DNA from: Bacillota bacterium
GTDB lineage: Bacteria; Bacillota; Bacilli; Bacillales_B; DSM-18226
Assembly: GCA_030705665.1 (NCBI GenBank)
Contig: JAUZQA010000033.1
Location: 1-14,088 of the forward strand
Reading direction: 5' to 3'
Length of the DNA: 14,088 bases
Each line of letters opens with the position of its first letter. The first letter of the stretch is position 1. Positions 1 through 6,476 of this stretch are shown here, one piece after another. Made by a program: the position numbers and the translations under genes. The notes under the pieces are model-generated. The model searched no databases. It saw only the letters and a program-made list of their open reading frames with translations, and was not told the DNA's origin.

Positions 1-1092
1 CTTGCTCATTTAGAGCCTTCCCTATTTCGGCTGAAACAAAAAATGGGGCTTTACAATCCATTGACAGAGGAAATTAAACGAAAGTATCCGCTTCTGTTTA
101 TCGCGGTAAAAAACACTGTGGAACTAGAATTTATAGAGATTGATTTTGTTCCGGATGACGAGATTGCCTTTATTGTCCTTCATTTTGGTTCAGCCCTCGT
201 CATGAGGGAGGAAGAGATATCGATCAATGCTCTTGTGGTTTGTCCTACCGGTATTGGAACGTCAAAGATGCTTGCCAGCAGAATAAAAAGGGAAATAAAT
301 GAGATTGATTCTGTGGAAATTAGCTCTATTAAAGAAATTGAGCGAAAAGGCAGCTTAAAAAACTTCGACATTATTATCTCGACTGTTCGTCTGCCTTTTA
401 TCGAAAAAGACTATATTTTGGTTTCTCCATTATTAACCGAGGAAAATGTCCAAACGATTAGAAGTTTTTTAAAAAATAATATTGAGAGATTAACGGAAAA
501 AAATAGTTATATACGAACTAAACAGAACGGTGGAACGACATCTGGCAGCGCAAAGAGTGGAATTCTAGAAGTCTTAGAAGACCTGGATGATGTTCAACAA
601 TGCATTCGGTCCGTTCTGCAAAACTTTCAGGTATATCATGTACCCGATGTTAAGGGCCATGAAAAGATTATTGAAGTAATGGTAAGGCGGGCTGAAGAGA
701 ACGATCTACTAAACAATGCAAAAGACGTAATTGAGGCATTTAAAGATCGTGAAAGAATAGGCGGTCTTGGTATCCCTCATACAGAAATGGGCTTTTTTCA
801 TTGCAGGCATGAGAATGTCCAGACTCTTTTTTTTCAAATTGCTTCGCTTGAAGAGCCCGTTATGATAAGTGGTATGGATGGAAAAGACATGCCGATGAAG
901 CAGCTGTTGCTTATGGCTGCACCTGAAGAATTGAGCCTGAGAAAACAGGAAATAATAAGTTTGATCAGTACAAGTTTAATCGAAAATCAGGAAGCAATTA
1001 TGATTTACTCTTCATCGAATGAAGATTTGATTCGAAGTAGGCTAGAGAAGCTTTTTTTAGACTATCTACTTAACAATGTGATAAGGGAATGA
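1..1092 (+). CDS. mtlR: Mannitol operon transcriptional activator MtlR, C-terminal part (5' end outside window)
   Basis: The reading frame is open from base 1 and gives 363 residues, so the gene starts upstream; the ATG at 43 is internal. In B. subtilis MtlR (about 694 residues), an N-terminal DNA-binding part is followed by two PRDs, an EIIB-Gat-like and an EIIA-Mtl-like domain. Here I see the end of PRD2 with its two His (fragment residues 3 and 61), then an EIIB-like domain with the phosphorylatable Cys in VVCPTGIGTSK (residue 81). A linker follows, then an EIIA domain with the His in GLGIPHTEMG (residue 260). Spacing of these sites matches the B. subtilis His342, His399, Cys419 and His599 closely. 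All phosphorylation sites present are intact. The family is inhibited or activated by PTS phosphorylation and switches on mannitol genes. The stop overlaps the first possible mtlD start, so the two are co-transcribed. About 335 residues, including the DNA-binding part and PRD1, are missing. Confidence 0.9.
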   Translation, partial: LAHLEPSLFRLKQKMGLYNPLTEEIKRKYPLLFIAVKNTVELEFIEIDFVPDDEIAFIVLHFGSALVMREEEISINALVVCPTGIGTSKMLASRIKREINEIDSVEISSIKEIERKGSLKNFDIIISTVRLPFIEKDYILVSPLLTEENVQTIRSFLKNNIERLTEKNSYIRTKQNGGTTSGSAKSGILEVLEDLDDVQQCIRSVLQNFQVYHVPDVKGHEKIIEVMVRRAEENDLLNNAKDVIEAFKDRERIGGLGIPHTEMGFFHCRHENVQTLFFQIASLEEPVMISGMDGKDMPMKQLLLMAAPEELSLRKQEIISLISTSLIENQEAIMIYSSSNEDLIRSRLEKLFLDYLLNNVIRE

Positions 1093-1097
1093 TAAAA

Positions 1098-2258
1098 ATG
1101 GATCAAGTAGTACATTTCGGAGCAGGAAATATCGGCAGAGGATTTATAGGAGCACTTTTTTCACAATCAGGGTACCATGTGACGTTTGTTGATATTGCAG
1201 ATCAAATTATTAATCAATTAAATGAAAAGAAGCAGTATAAAGTGAGATTAGCTACAGAAAAACAAGAAGAAATGACTATTAACAATGTGTCAGGATTAAA
1301 TAATCTTACACAAGAAAACGAAGTCATTGAAGCTATCAAGCACGCGACGTATCTCACAACAGCCATTGGGCCAAGCATTTTACCGCGTATTGCCTCATTA
1401 ATTGCAAAAGGTCTTACAGAGAGAGTAAAGTCAAATGACGAGAAATTATATGTCATCGCTTGCGAGAATCAAATCTCAGCAACTGATCTTTTAAAAGGAT
1501 ATATACTGGAAAATTTGGATGAACAAACGAAAGCTGACTTACTTGATAAAGTATATTTCTTTAATTCTGCCGTGGACCGAATTGTTCCGATTCAAAACAA
1601 TAAAGATTCACTTGATGTCCTAGTTGAACCTTACTATGAGTGGGTTGTAGAAACGGATGAAACAATTCCGCCAATTGAGGGGATGAAAATTGTTTCGGAC
1701 CTGGCTCCGTTTATTGAAAGAAAACTGTTCACTGTTAATACTGGACATGCAGTGATTGCCTATCTTGGATATCTAAAAAATAAAGAATTTACGATTGACC
1801 AAGCATTAAACGATGAAAAAATTCTTATGCAAGTTCAAGCAACACTTGGTGAAACAGGTGGATATTTAATCAAACAGTATAATTTAAATGCAAATGATCA
1901 TCAGCAGTATATTAACAAAATTATTGAACGTTTTAAAAATCCAATTTTGAATGATGCTGTAACAAGAGTAGCGCGTTCACCACTAAGGAAGCTTGGTCCG
2001 AATGACCGTTTGGTACGCCCTGCAACGGAAGCAATGAAAGCAGGTCTTTCAATTTCCAATCTTGCCAAGGCAATCGCAGCAGCTTTACTTTTCGATTATC
2101 AGGATGATGAAGAGGCAGTAAAACTTCAAGAGATGATTAAAGAGAAAGGCGTTCTCCATGTACTAAAAGAGGTAAGCGGACTTGATGAAAGTGATGAACT
2201 TACACAAGAAATTATGAAGCATTACCAGAAAAAAAATCCAATCCTCAGTTTCTCGTGA
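1098..2258 (+). CDS. mtlD: Mannitol-1-phosphate 5-dehydrogenase
   Basis: A 386-residue cytoplasmic enzyme that oxidises mannitol 1-phosphate to fructose 6-phosphate with NAD+, the step after PTS uptake of mannitol. The N-terminus carries the Rossmann dinucleotide motif HFGAGNIGRGFIG, with FVDI at the end of the second beta strand. The central VNTGHAVIAYLGY block belongs to the C-terminal polyol dehydrogenase domain. Length is normal (usually 370-390). An in-frame ATG at 1089 overlaps the mtlR stop, but the AAGGGA at 1083-1088 directly abuts it. The same AAGGGA lies 9 bases before the ATG at 1098, which I therefore prefer; it also gives the compact N-terminus usual in the family. The gene follows mtlR with no mtlF between, and ends before a strong terminator. 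Confidence 0.95.
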   Translation: MDQVVHFGAGNIGRGFIGALFSQSGYHVTFVDIADQIINQLNEKKQYKVRLATEKQEEMTINNVSGLNNLTQENEVIEAIKHATYLTTAIGPSILPRIASLIAKGLTERVKSNDEKLYVIACENQISATDLLKGYILENLDEQTKADLLDKVYFFNSAVDRIVPIQNNKDSLDVLVEPYYEWVVETDETIPPIEGMKIVSDLAPFIERKLFTVNTGHAVIAYLGYLKNKEFTIDQALNDEKILMQVQATLGETGGYLIKQYNLNANDHQQYINKIIERFKNPILNDAVTRVARSPLRKLGPNDRLVRPATEAMKAGLSISNLAKAIAAALLFDYQDDEEAVKLQEMIKEKGVLHVLKEVSGLDESDELTQEIMKHYQKKNPILSFS

Positions 2259-2286
2259 TTTGCCCTGATAAAATACAATAAAAGAT

Positions 2287-2333
2287 AAAGGCCTTTCAAC
2301 AGTTAAGTTAATGGATGAAAGGCCTTTTCCTTT
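2287..2333 (+). terminator. Rho-independent terminator of the mannitol operon
   Basis: A perfect 12-bp stem, AAAGGCCTTTCA at 2287-2298 with TGAAAGGCCTTT at 2316-2327, encloses a 17-base loop and runs into TTTTCCTTT. It lies 28 bases after the mtlD stop. Confidence 0.88.
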
Positions 2334-2435
2334 AGTGTATAAAATCTTTCATTAATTGCTATAGTATCGCCCGCAAATTCCATCCTAACCTCACTTTATT
2401 TTTCCAACTATATCGAAAGCCAAAGCAAGACAAAA

Positions 2436-2480
2436 TAATGATAATGAGGAGCCGTTTATGGAGCTTCTCATTGGTCATTA
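2436..2480 (+). promoter_or_regulatory. Leader hairpin upstream of the DUF1540 gene
   Basis: TAATGA (2436-2441) pairs with TCATTA (2475-2480). After a small internal loop, AATGAGGAGC (2443-2452) pairs with GCTTCTCATT (2463-2472) with one G-U. That makes 16 bp in all. It ends 10 bases before the ribosome binding site of the next gene. The following bases (ACGTTTTAG) are a poor T-run, so a terminator is possible but not convincing. The rest of 2334-2503 shows no gene and no clear promoter. Confidence 0.5.
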
Positions 2481-2503
2481 ACGTTTTAGTGGGGAGGATA
2501 TTT

Positions 2504-2716
2504 ATGCCTAATGTTGAGGTGAACTGTTCGGTTGCAAATTGTTTTTTTCATACCGAAGGGAATATATGCGGGGCCGACCGAATTAAAATAGATATGGATT
2601 ACCAGTCAAAGTTTGATACCGAATTTTCACAGGACTTTGATGATTTTAAAAATCGGACAGAAGAGGCAAGTCATTCTGCCAACACATGCTGTAAAACATT
2701 TAAACCGAACTCCTAA
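2504..2716 (+). CDS. DUF1540-type small cysteine-rich protein
   Basis: A 70-residue soluble protein. The N-terminal segment VNCSVANCFFHTEGNICGADRIKI has the Cys spacing and the C-x-A-x-x-I ending I associate with DUF1540 proteins (Cys8, Cys13, Cys22), and a further CC pair sits at 62-63. The cysteines suggest metal binding, but no function is established that I can name. The start at 2504 is preceded by GGGGAGGA at 2491-2498, about 5 bases away; this is clearly better than an upstream in-frame ATG at 2438 that lies inside the leader hairpin. The middle (residues 30-60) is acidic and polar. The gene stands alone between the mtl terminator and a convergent antiporter gene, and ends just before a bidirectional terminator. 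Confidence 0.82.
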   Translation: MPNVEVNCSVANCFFHTEGNICGADRIKIDMDYQSKFDTEFSQDFDDFKNRTEEASHSANTCCKTFKPNS

Positions 2717-2731
2717 AGATTTTGCAAATGG

Positions 2732-2765
2732 TAAAGAGGCATGGGAACTACCCCCTGCCTCTTTA
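2732..2765. terminator. Bidirectional terminator between convergent genes
   Basis: TAAAGAGGCA (2732-2741) pairs with TGCCTCTTTA (2756-2765). After one T/C mismatch, GGG (2743-2745) pairs with CCC (2752-2754). On the plus strand it ends the DUF1540 gene. On the minus strand the antiporter stop codon (2768-2766) directly abuts the stem, so the hairpin can end both transcripts, although U-rich tails are short on both sides. Confidence 0.75.
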
Positions 2766-4085
2766 TTAGTGCAGTGATTTTACATTTTTTTTGTTCTCAT
2801 CATGTAGTTCATTTATTTTTTCATCCCCAGGCATCAATTTCCATCCCTTTTGAAGGACAAAACTCAGCCATGTTCCTGGGAACCATGAGGTCACTAGGGC
2901 TAACATGACAAGAATGGCAAAAAAGTCTTGATTAATGATTCCCGCTGCATAGGCAACTGATGAAAGAACAATCCCAGGCCCGCCCCGATTATTAATTGCA
3001 ATTCCCAGATTGAAACTTGTGAGCCGATCAAATTTCATCAACCTTGAGGAAAGGTAGACAGCTAAAGTTTGAGTGAGAGTAGCAAGCAGTAAGTAGCCAA
3101 GGAAAAATAAGAAGTTAAAATGGTTAACAAGGTTCAGTTGCAAACCAACAGTGGCAAAATAGATCGGTATAAACCATGAGAAGGAAATATTGGCGACTCC
3201 CTGCTCTATTCGATCTGACACAGCCTTTGGCATGGCTAATTTTACAATGAGGCCAGCCAATAATGCTCCGAAAATCGTTTCTACTCCAATCGAACCTGCA
3301 AATGCGGCCAGCATGAACATAATAAATAAAAAATAGCCAAGATTCGAGGACCTGAACAGGAGATTCATTTTTAAAAAAGTTACCCGATTTAGGAGCCAGT
3401 ATCCGAGTACTAATACTCCGACGATAAATCCTACACTAATCGCTATACTTGTGAAAGCGGTACCGATGGTAAATGCTTCATGGTTGCCGGCAAGCGATGT
3501 AGCAAACCCTAAGGCAATCCAGAGCAAAATATCATGAATGCCTGCACAAGAAATCACAATTTTTGCAAAGCGGGTTTGCATAATTCCCAGATCGTTGAAG
3601 ATCTTGGAAATGACGGGAATGGATGTAACCGCAATCGAAATAGCGATAACAATCTTTAAAGCAAGAACGTTATTTACCGCACCCAAGTAAGGAGTGAGAT
3701 TTAGCGTATCTGCGGTGAGCCAGCCGATAATAAAAGCAGGAATCGTTGCTCCAGCCACTAAGATGGATGTAACTTTCAGATCGTCCTTGGTAAAGCTTGT
3801 TTGAAATTTAAGCCCTGAACTGAACATTAACATGAGCAAACCAAACTGATAAAGAAGCGCAAAGAGTTTTTCCTCTGCTGGAAACCCTAAAAAAATCCAG
3901 TGGAATAGATCTGGAAAAAAGTGACCTAAAACTGTAGGGCCTAATAATAACCCAGCAGCAACTTCTCCAATTACCCGCGGAATTAATAACCTTTCGGCTA
4001 AAAAGCCTAATAAATGTGCTGCGGCCAATAGGCATCCCATGGCAAAAAGAAAATGACTGACCTCGGTTCCCTGTAAACTAAACAT
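2766..4085 (-). CDS. Cation/proton antiporter of the CPA2 (Na+/H+ exchanger) family, no RCK domain
   Basis: A 439-residue very hydrophobic membrane protein with about 12 predicted helices and a short charged tail (DEKINELHDENKKN). Family marks: helix 1-2 region AERLLIPRVIGEVAAGLLLGPTVLG, then FGLLMLMFSSGLKF, then ITSIPVISKIFNDLGIM near the core, and NNRGGPGIVLSS late in the protein. These are typical of CPA2 exchangers that swap Na+ or K+ for protons. There is no C-terminal TrkA-N/RCK domain, unlike KefB and KefC. The usual ion-binding pair (Asp-Asp in electrogenic, Asn-Asp in many electroneutral members) reads His184-Asp185 here. A TTG at 4094 is in frame, but the GGAGGG Shine-Dalgarno touches it; the ATG at 4085 lies 10 bases from that site and is preferred. 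It is transcribed divergently from the exported-protein genes. The ion carried cannot be told from sequence. Confidence 0.88.
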   Translation of the reverse strand: MFSLQGTEVSHFLFAMGCLLAAAHLLGFLAERLLIPRVIGEVAAGLLLGPTVLGHFFPDLFHWIFLGFPAEEKLFALLYQFGLLMLMFSSGLKFQTSFTKDDLKVTSILVAGATIPAFIIGWLTADTLNLTPYLGAVNNVLALKIVIAISIAVTSIPVISKIFNDLGIMQTRFAKIVISCAGIHDILLWIALGFATSLAGNHEAFTIGTAFTSIAISVGFIVGVLVLGYWLLNRVTFLKMNLLFRSSNLGYFLFIMFMLAAFAGSIGVETIFGALLAGLIVKLAMPKAVSDRIEQGVANISFSWFIPIYFATVGLQLNLVNHFNFLFFLGYLLLATLTQTLAVYLSSRLMKFDRLTSFNLGIAINNRGGPGIVLSSVAYAAGIINQDFFAILVMLALVTSWFPGTWLSFVLQKGWKLMPGDEKINELHDENKKNVKSLH

Positions 4086-4111
4086 ACATTCCAATCCCTC
4101 CGATTTCTACT

Positions 4112-4139
4112 ACAATAACGTATGCGTAAAAAGGGACAA
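4112..4139 (-). promoter_or_regulatory. Possible sigma-A promoter of the antiporter gene
   Basis: Read on the minus strand, TTGTCC (4139-4134) and TATTGT (4117-4112) are 16 bases apart, 27 bases before the start codon. Match to consensus is moderate. The rest of the divergent gap (4140-4315) holds no gene. Confidence 0.35.
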
Positions 4140-4240
4140 CCGTAATAGGCGACAAGCTTATCTTTTTCGGATATTGTAAGAAATCTTAACCGGAAAACAA
4201 GTGCCAGAAGCGGAAATCAACAGCCAGATTAACACAACCC

Positions 4241-4268
4241 TTAAAAAATTTGGCGTGGTCTGTATATT
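4241..4268 (+). promoter_or_regulatory. Possible promoter of the PepSY gene
   Basis: TTAAAA (4241-4246), 16 bases, TATATT (4263-4268), about 47 bases before the start codon. The -10 is good, the -35 weak. Confidence 0.3.
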
Positions 4269-4315
4269 TTTATCAAGAACTCGAAAACTAAAGAAAAAGA
4301 ATAGGAGTGTTTATG

Positions 4316-4666
4316 ATGAAAAAGACATTAATCATCGGATTGCTTTTAGTCCTCAATTTAGTTTTCAGTCTTAATGCTCTGGCAGCGAAGCCGGTAGAAA
4401 TGAGCCCAAAAGAGGCAATTACGATGGAAAAGGCAAAGCAAATTGCCCTTAGTAAAGTTAAAGGGAAAATCTTAAGCGCCAAAGTTGAAAAAGATGATGG
4501 CATGGAAAAATATGAAATTATTGTCCAAGCAAAAGATGGTAAGTATGAGATTGAAATTGAGAAATCTTCAGGTAAAGTATTAGAGGTGGAAAAAGAAGGG
4601 GCTGGGCATGGGCATGGCACCGATGATGATCATCACGAAGGTGAAGATGATCGGTATGATGACTAA
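4316..4666 (+). CDS. Exported PepSY-domain protein with acidic, His-rich tail
   Basis: A 116-residue protein. Residues 1-23 form a signal peptide (MKKT, a hydrophobic core, then NALA before AKP). Residues 35-93 fit a PepSY domain: a helix (TMEKAKQIALSKVKGKILSAK) followed by strands in KYEIIVQAKDGKYEIEIEKSSGKVLEVE. PepSY domains are found in secreted proteins and propeptides and are thought to bind or inhibit peptidases, though many have no known partner. The last 20 residues are almost only Gly, His, Asp and Glu (GHGHGTDDDHHEGEDD), which could bind metal ions. The AGGAG at 4303-4307 is 8 bases from the ATG at 4316; an ATG at 4313 is an equal-frame alternative adding one Met. No lipobox Cys is present. 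The next exported-protein gene starts 32 bases downstream. Confidence 0.83.
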   Translation: MKKTLIIGLLLVLNLVFSLNALAAKPVEMSPKEAITMEKAKQIALSKVKGKILSAKVEKDDGMEKYEIIVQAKDGKYEIEIEKSSGKVLEVEKEGAGHGHGTDDDHHEGEDDRYDD

Positions 4667-4698
4667 TTTGCGACTTTCGGCTAAAGAGGTTTAGGAGG

Positions 4699-5079
4699 AT
4701 GGAAAAACTACTTATTGCCTTCATGCTTCTGTGTTCATTTTTTCTAACATCTGCTGACACGTATGCTAAGGGTATGGAGAAGGCAGCCTATCCTAAAAAA
4801 GAATTGTATGACCCTGAAATGAATTGTACCAAGAATATTAAATACACCTGGGCACAGAGGAAACAGCTTGATCAAGCTTATAAGCGGATTTATCGGGATT
4901 ATAGTGACTTAATCCAGATTTACTCCCGGGCAGGTGCACTACCCCCTGACCAAACAAGGATCAGGCATATTATGCTGAATAATTATATTAAAACCTTCTA
5001 CCAAAGAAACTATCGGTGGTGCTCTGAGCACGAAGCCGATGAATGGGAAGAAGAATGGTATAACAATGACAATGACTAA
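4699..5079 (+). CDS. Small exported protein of unknown function
   Basis: A 126-residue protein I do not recognise. Residues 1-23 look like a signal peptide (MEK, a hydrophobic stretch, then DTYA before KG). The mature part is helical and rich in Tyr, Arg and Trp. Two cysteines remain, Cys43 and Cys108, which could form a disulfide outside the cell. The end is strongly acidic (EADEWEEEWYNNDND), echoing the acidic tail of the PepSY protein just upstream. An AGGAGG touches the ATG directly and is too close to serve it. An AGAGG at 4685-4689 sits 9 bases away and probably acts as the real ribosome binding site. With a gap of only 32 bases and no terminator between, it is likely co-transcribed with the PepSY gene. 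Coding is supported by the intact signal peptide and the terminator right behind the stop. Confidence 0.75.
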   Translation: MEKLLIAFMLLCSFFLTSADTYAKGMEKAAYPKKELYDPEMNCTKNIKYTWAQRKQLDQAYKRIYRDYSDLIQIYSRAGALPPDQTRIRHIMLNNYIKTFYQRNYRWCSEHEADEWEEEWYNNDND

Positions 5080-5080
5080 G

Positions 5081-5111
5081 GAATTGGAGCTCATGCTCTG
5101 ATTCTTTTTTT
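5081..5111 (+). terminator. Rho-independent terminator of the exported-protein pair
   Basis: GAATTGGAGC (5081-5090) pairs with GCTCTGATTC (5095-5104) with two G-U pairs, loop TCAT, then seven T. It starts two bases after the stop codon. Confidence 0.88.
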
Positions 5112-5155
5112 GCTTGTCCGGCATAAAATAGGGAAAGGGAAGGGGGAAGCAGGAT

Positions 5156-5530
5156 ATGTATATTGCCGTAGGGCTTGGAGGAGTAATCGGAGCGATTCTT
5201 CGGTTTTTAATTTATAAATGGTTTTTACTAGCGGGGAATATTCCGATTATGGGAACCCTGTTTGTTAATCTATCCGGCTGCTTTTTCCTCGGGTGCCTGC
5301 AGGGGCTGGCAAGAACCTATCATCTCCCAAATTGGATTGTCGTTGGTATTGGCACAGGGGTAATAGGTGCATATACCACTTTTTCAACCTTCAGTGTAGA
5401 GGTTATTACTTATTTTAAGCAAGGAATCTTTCTGTTTCCTATTATGTATCTTCTAGTAAGTTCGATCGGAGGCTACTTATTTGTTTATTTAGGTTTTTCG
5501 CTAACAAGATGGAAGAGCAAAGGGGTGTAG
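5156..5530 (+). CDS. crcB1: Fluoride channel FluC/CrcB, first subunit
   Basis: A 124-residue four-helix membrane protein that lets fluoride leave the cell. Family motifs are complete: GLGGVIGAILRF in helix 1, GTLFVNLSG with Asn38 in helix 2, and GAYTTFSTFS with Phe76 and Phe79 in helix 3, the phenylalanines that line the ion path. Length is typical. Positive charges are concentrated at the C-terminus (Arg118, Lys120, Lys122), plus Arg53 in the loop after helix 2, so the positive-inside rule favours both ends in the cytoplasm. AAGGGGGAA sits about 8 bases before the ATG. A second crcB gene begins 9 bases after the stop. I see no fluoride riboswitch in the short leader, and no promoter good enough to list. 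Confidence 0.93.
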   Translation: MYIAVGLGGVIGAILRFLIYKWFLLAGNIPIMGTLFVNLSGCFFLGCLQGLARTYHLPNWIVVGIGTGVIGAYTTFSTFSVEVITYFKQGIFLFPIMYLLVSSIGGYLFVYLGFSLTRWKSKGV

Positions 5531-5539
5531 ATACAAAAT

Positions 5540-5893
5540 ATGGAAGGTCAGATATGGTTAGTAGGATTAGGAGGTTTTTTGGGGGCAATAATAAGATATT
5601 GGGTCAATCTTACCTTTACGAAAAATAGATTGTTTCCGCTTGGAACGTTTATCGTGAATATAACAGGATCATTTTTAATGGGGATATTAATAGGAAATAA
5701 GTGGATTCCTCTTTCTGTCACTTTGTTAGCAGGTACAGGATTTTTAGGGGCATACACGACCTTTTCGACCTTTACCTATGAACTTTTTTTATTGAAAAAA
5801 AATCAGCAGCAGTTTCTCTTTATTCTTTATTTGATGAGTAGTTATTTTATTGGATTCCTATTAGCAGGGCTGGGATACTGGCTTAGCAGCTAA
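5540..5893 (+). CDS. crcB2: Fluoride channel FluC/CrcB, second subunit
   Basis: A 117-residue four-helix protein, homologous to the gene just upstream: GLGGFLGAIIRY, GTFIVNITG with Asn40, and GAYTTFSTFT with Phe75 and Phe78. Positive charges lie in the loops after helix 1 (Arg19, Lys28, Arg30) and after helix 3 (Lys86, Lys87), while the ends carry almost none. That is the reverse of the first subunit. Paired FluC genes are common in Gram-positive bacteria, and their products are thought to assemble as one antiparallel heterodimer. The likely ribosome binding site is AAAGGGG at 5519-5525, inside the end of the first gene, with a rather long spacing. Its last 33 bases overlap a convergent gene on the minus strand. 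Confidence 0.93.
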   Translation: MEGQIWLVGLGGFLGAIIRYWVNLTFTKNRLFPLGTFIVNITGSFLMGILIGNKWIPLSVTLLAGTGFLGAYTTFSTFTYELFLLKKNQQQFLFILYLMSSYFIGFLLAGLGYWLSS

Positions 5894-6286
5894 ATACTCC
5901 CTTTCCTCTACAATAAAATGTCCGCATGCGATGTTAAACCCATTAAAAACCTCAATCTGGTAATTTTCCCCGTTTGGTATATCTTTTATCGTGACTTGGA
6001 AACAATGCGGTTCATGATAATTCCCCAATATTTCTTTTTCGTCATATACGACTTTTTTTCCCCACCATTTTTTTTTGACAATGGAATAACGAATGGCTGC
6101 ATTTTCAGCGATTGCTTCTTGAAAACCTTCGATAGTGATGCAATGATTACGAACTGAAAAGGGTGAACTGTAGCAGGTGCAGCAGTCTACTCCAAGCCCC
6201 CAATAATCAAATTTGCTTTTTTTACGTCTTTTTAAAATGTTAATAGGTGAAAGTATATCAAAAACGATCATCTTTAGGTTGAACAT
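5861..6286 (-). CDS. Unrecognised cysteine-rich protein
   Basis: A 141-residue protein I cannot place in a family. The N-terminus is basic (ILKRRKKSK), followed by a Cys cluster GVDCCTC (Cys35, 36, 38) and further Cys49, 95, 121 and 141. The second half looks like beta strands with a turn IPNGENYQIEVFNGFNIACGHFIVEE. There is no signal peptide, and only a weak hydrophobic stretch near residues 6-17. The ATG at 6286 has an in-frame stop directly before it, so it is the first possible start. AAAGGAG lies about 14 bases upstream, which is long. A later ATG (Met6, 6271) lacks any such site. The 3' end runs 33 bases into crcB2. Balanced composition, a promoter-like sequence upstream and the ribosome binding site make it probably real; a competing plus-strand frame at 5918-6157 looks like a shadow. 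Confidence 0.68.
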   Translation of the reverse strand: MFNLKMIVFDILSPINILKRRKKSKFDYWGLGVDCCTCYSSPFSVRNHCITIEGFQEAIAENAAIRYSIVKKKWWGKKVVYDEKEILGNYHEPHCFQVTIKDIPNGENYQIEVFNGFNIACGHFIVEEREYLAAKPVSQPC

Positions 6287-6330
6287 TTAGAAACCGATCA
6301 CTCCTTTCTAGCCTGTCTGCCTGTCTCTAT

Positions 6331-6359
6331 ATTATTTGTGAATTTATTGGAATTGGTAA
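6331..6359 (-). promoter_or_regulatory. Possible sigma-A promoter of the cysteine-rich protein gene
   Basis: On the minus strand TTACCA (6359-6354) and AATAAT (6336-6331) are exactly 17 bases apart, 45 bases before the start codon. Confidence 0.4.
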
Positions 6360-6422
6360 CGGCGAATGACCATTTTGCATGAAGGAAGAATTATGGGAAT
6401 ATTCTATTAAATAGGCAACCGC

Positions 6423-6452
6423 TTGACCGATAAAACATCCTATTGTTACAAT
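6423..6452 (+). promoter_or_regulatory. Sigma-A promoter of guaA
   Basis: TTGACC (6423-6428), 18 bases, TACAAT (6447-6452). Transcription would start near 6459, about 18 bases before the aptamer, which fits a riboswitch leader. Confidence 0.72.
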
Positions 6453-6476
6453 ATGGTGGAAATTTACGAACGTTTT

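Noticed and set aside
2438..2503. N-terminal extension of the DUF1540 protein from the ATG at 2438
   Set aside because: The extension would be encoded by the leader hairpin and has no ribosome binding site; the ATG at 2504 has GGGGAGGA.
5918..6157. Plus-strand frame of 79 codons opposite the Cys-rich gene
   Set aside because: No ribosome binding site and poor protein-like composition (Phe and Ile runs); the minus-strand frame is longer and has better signals.
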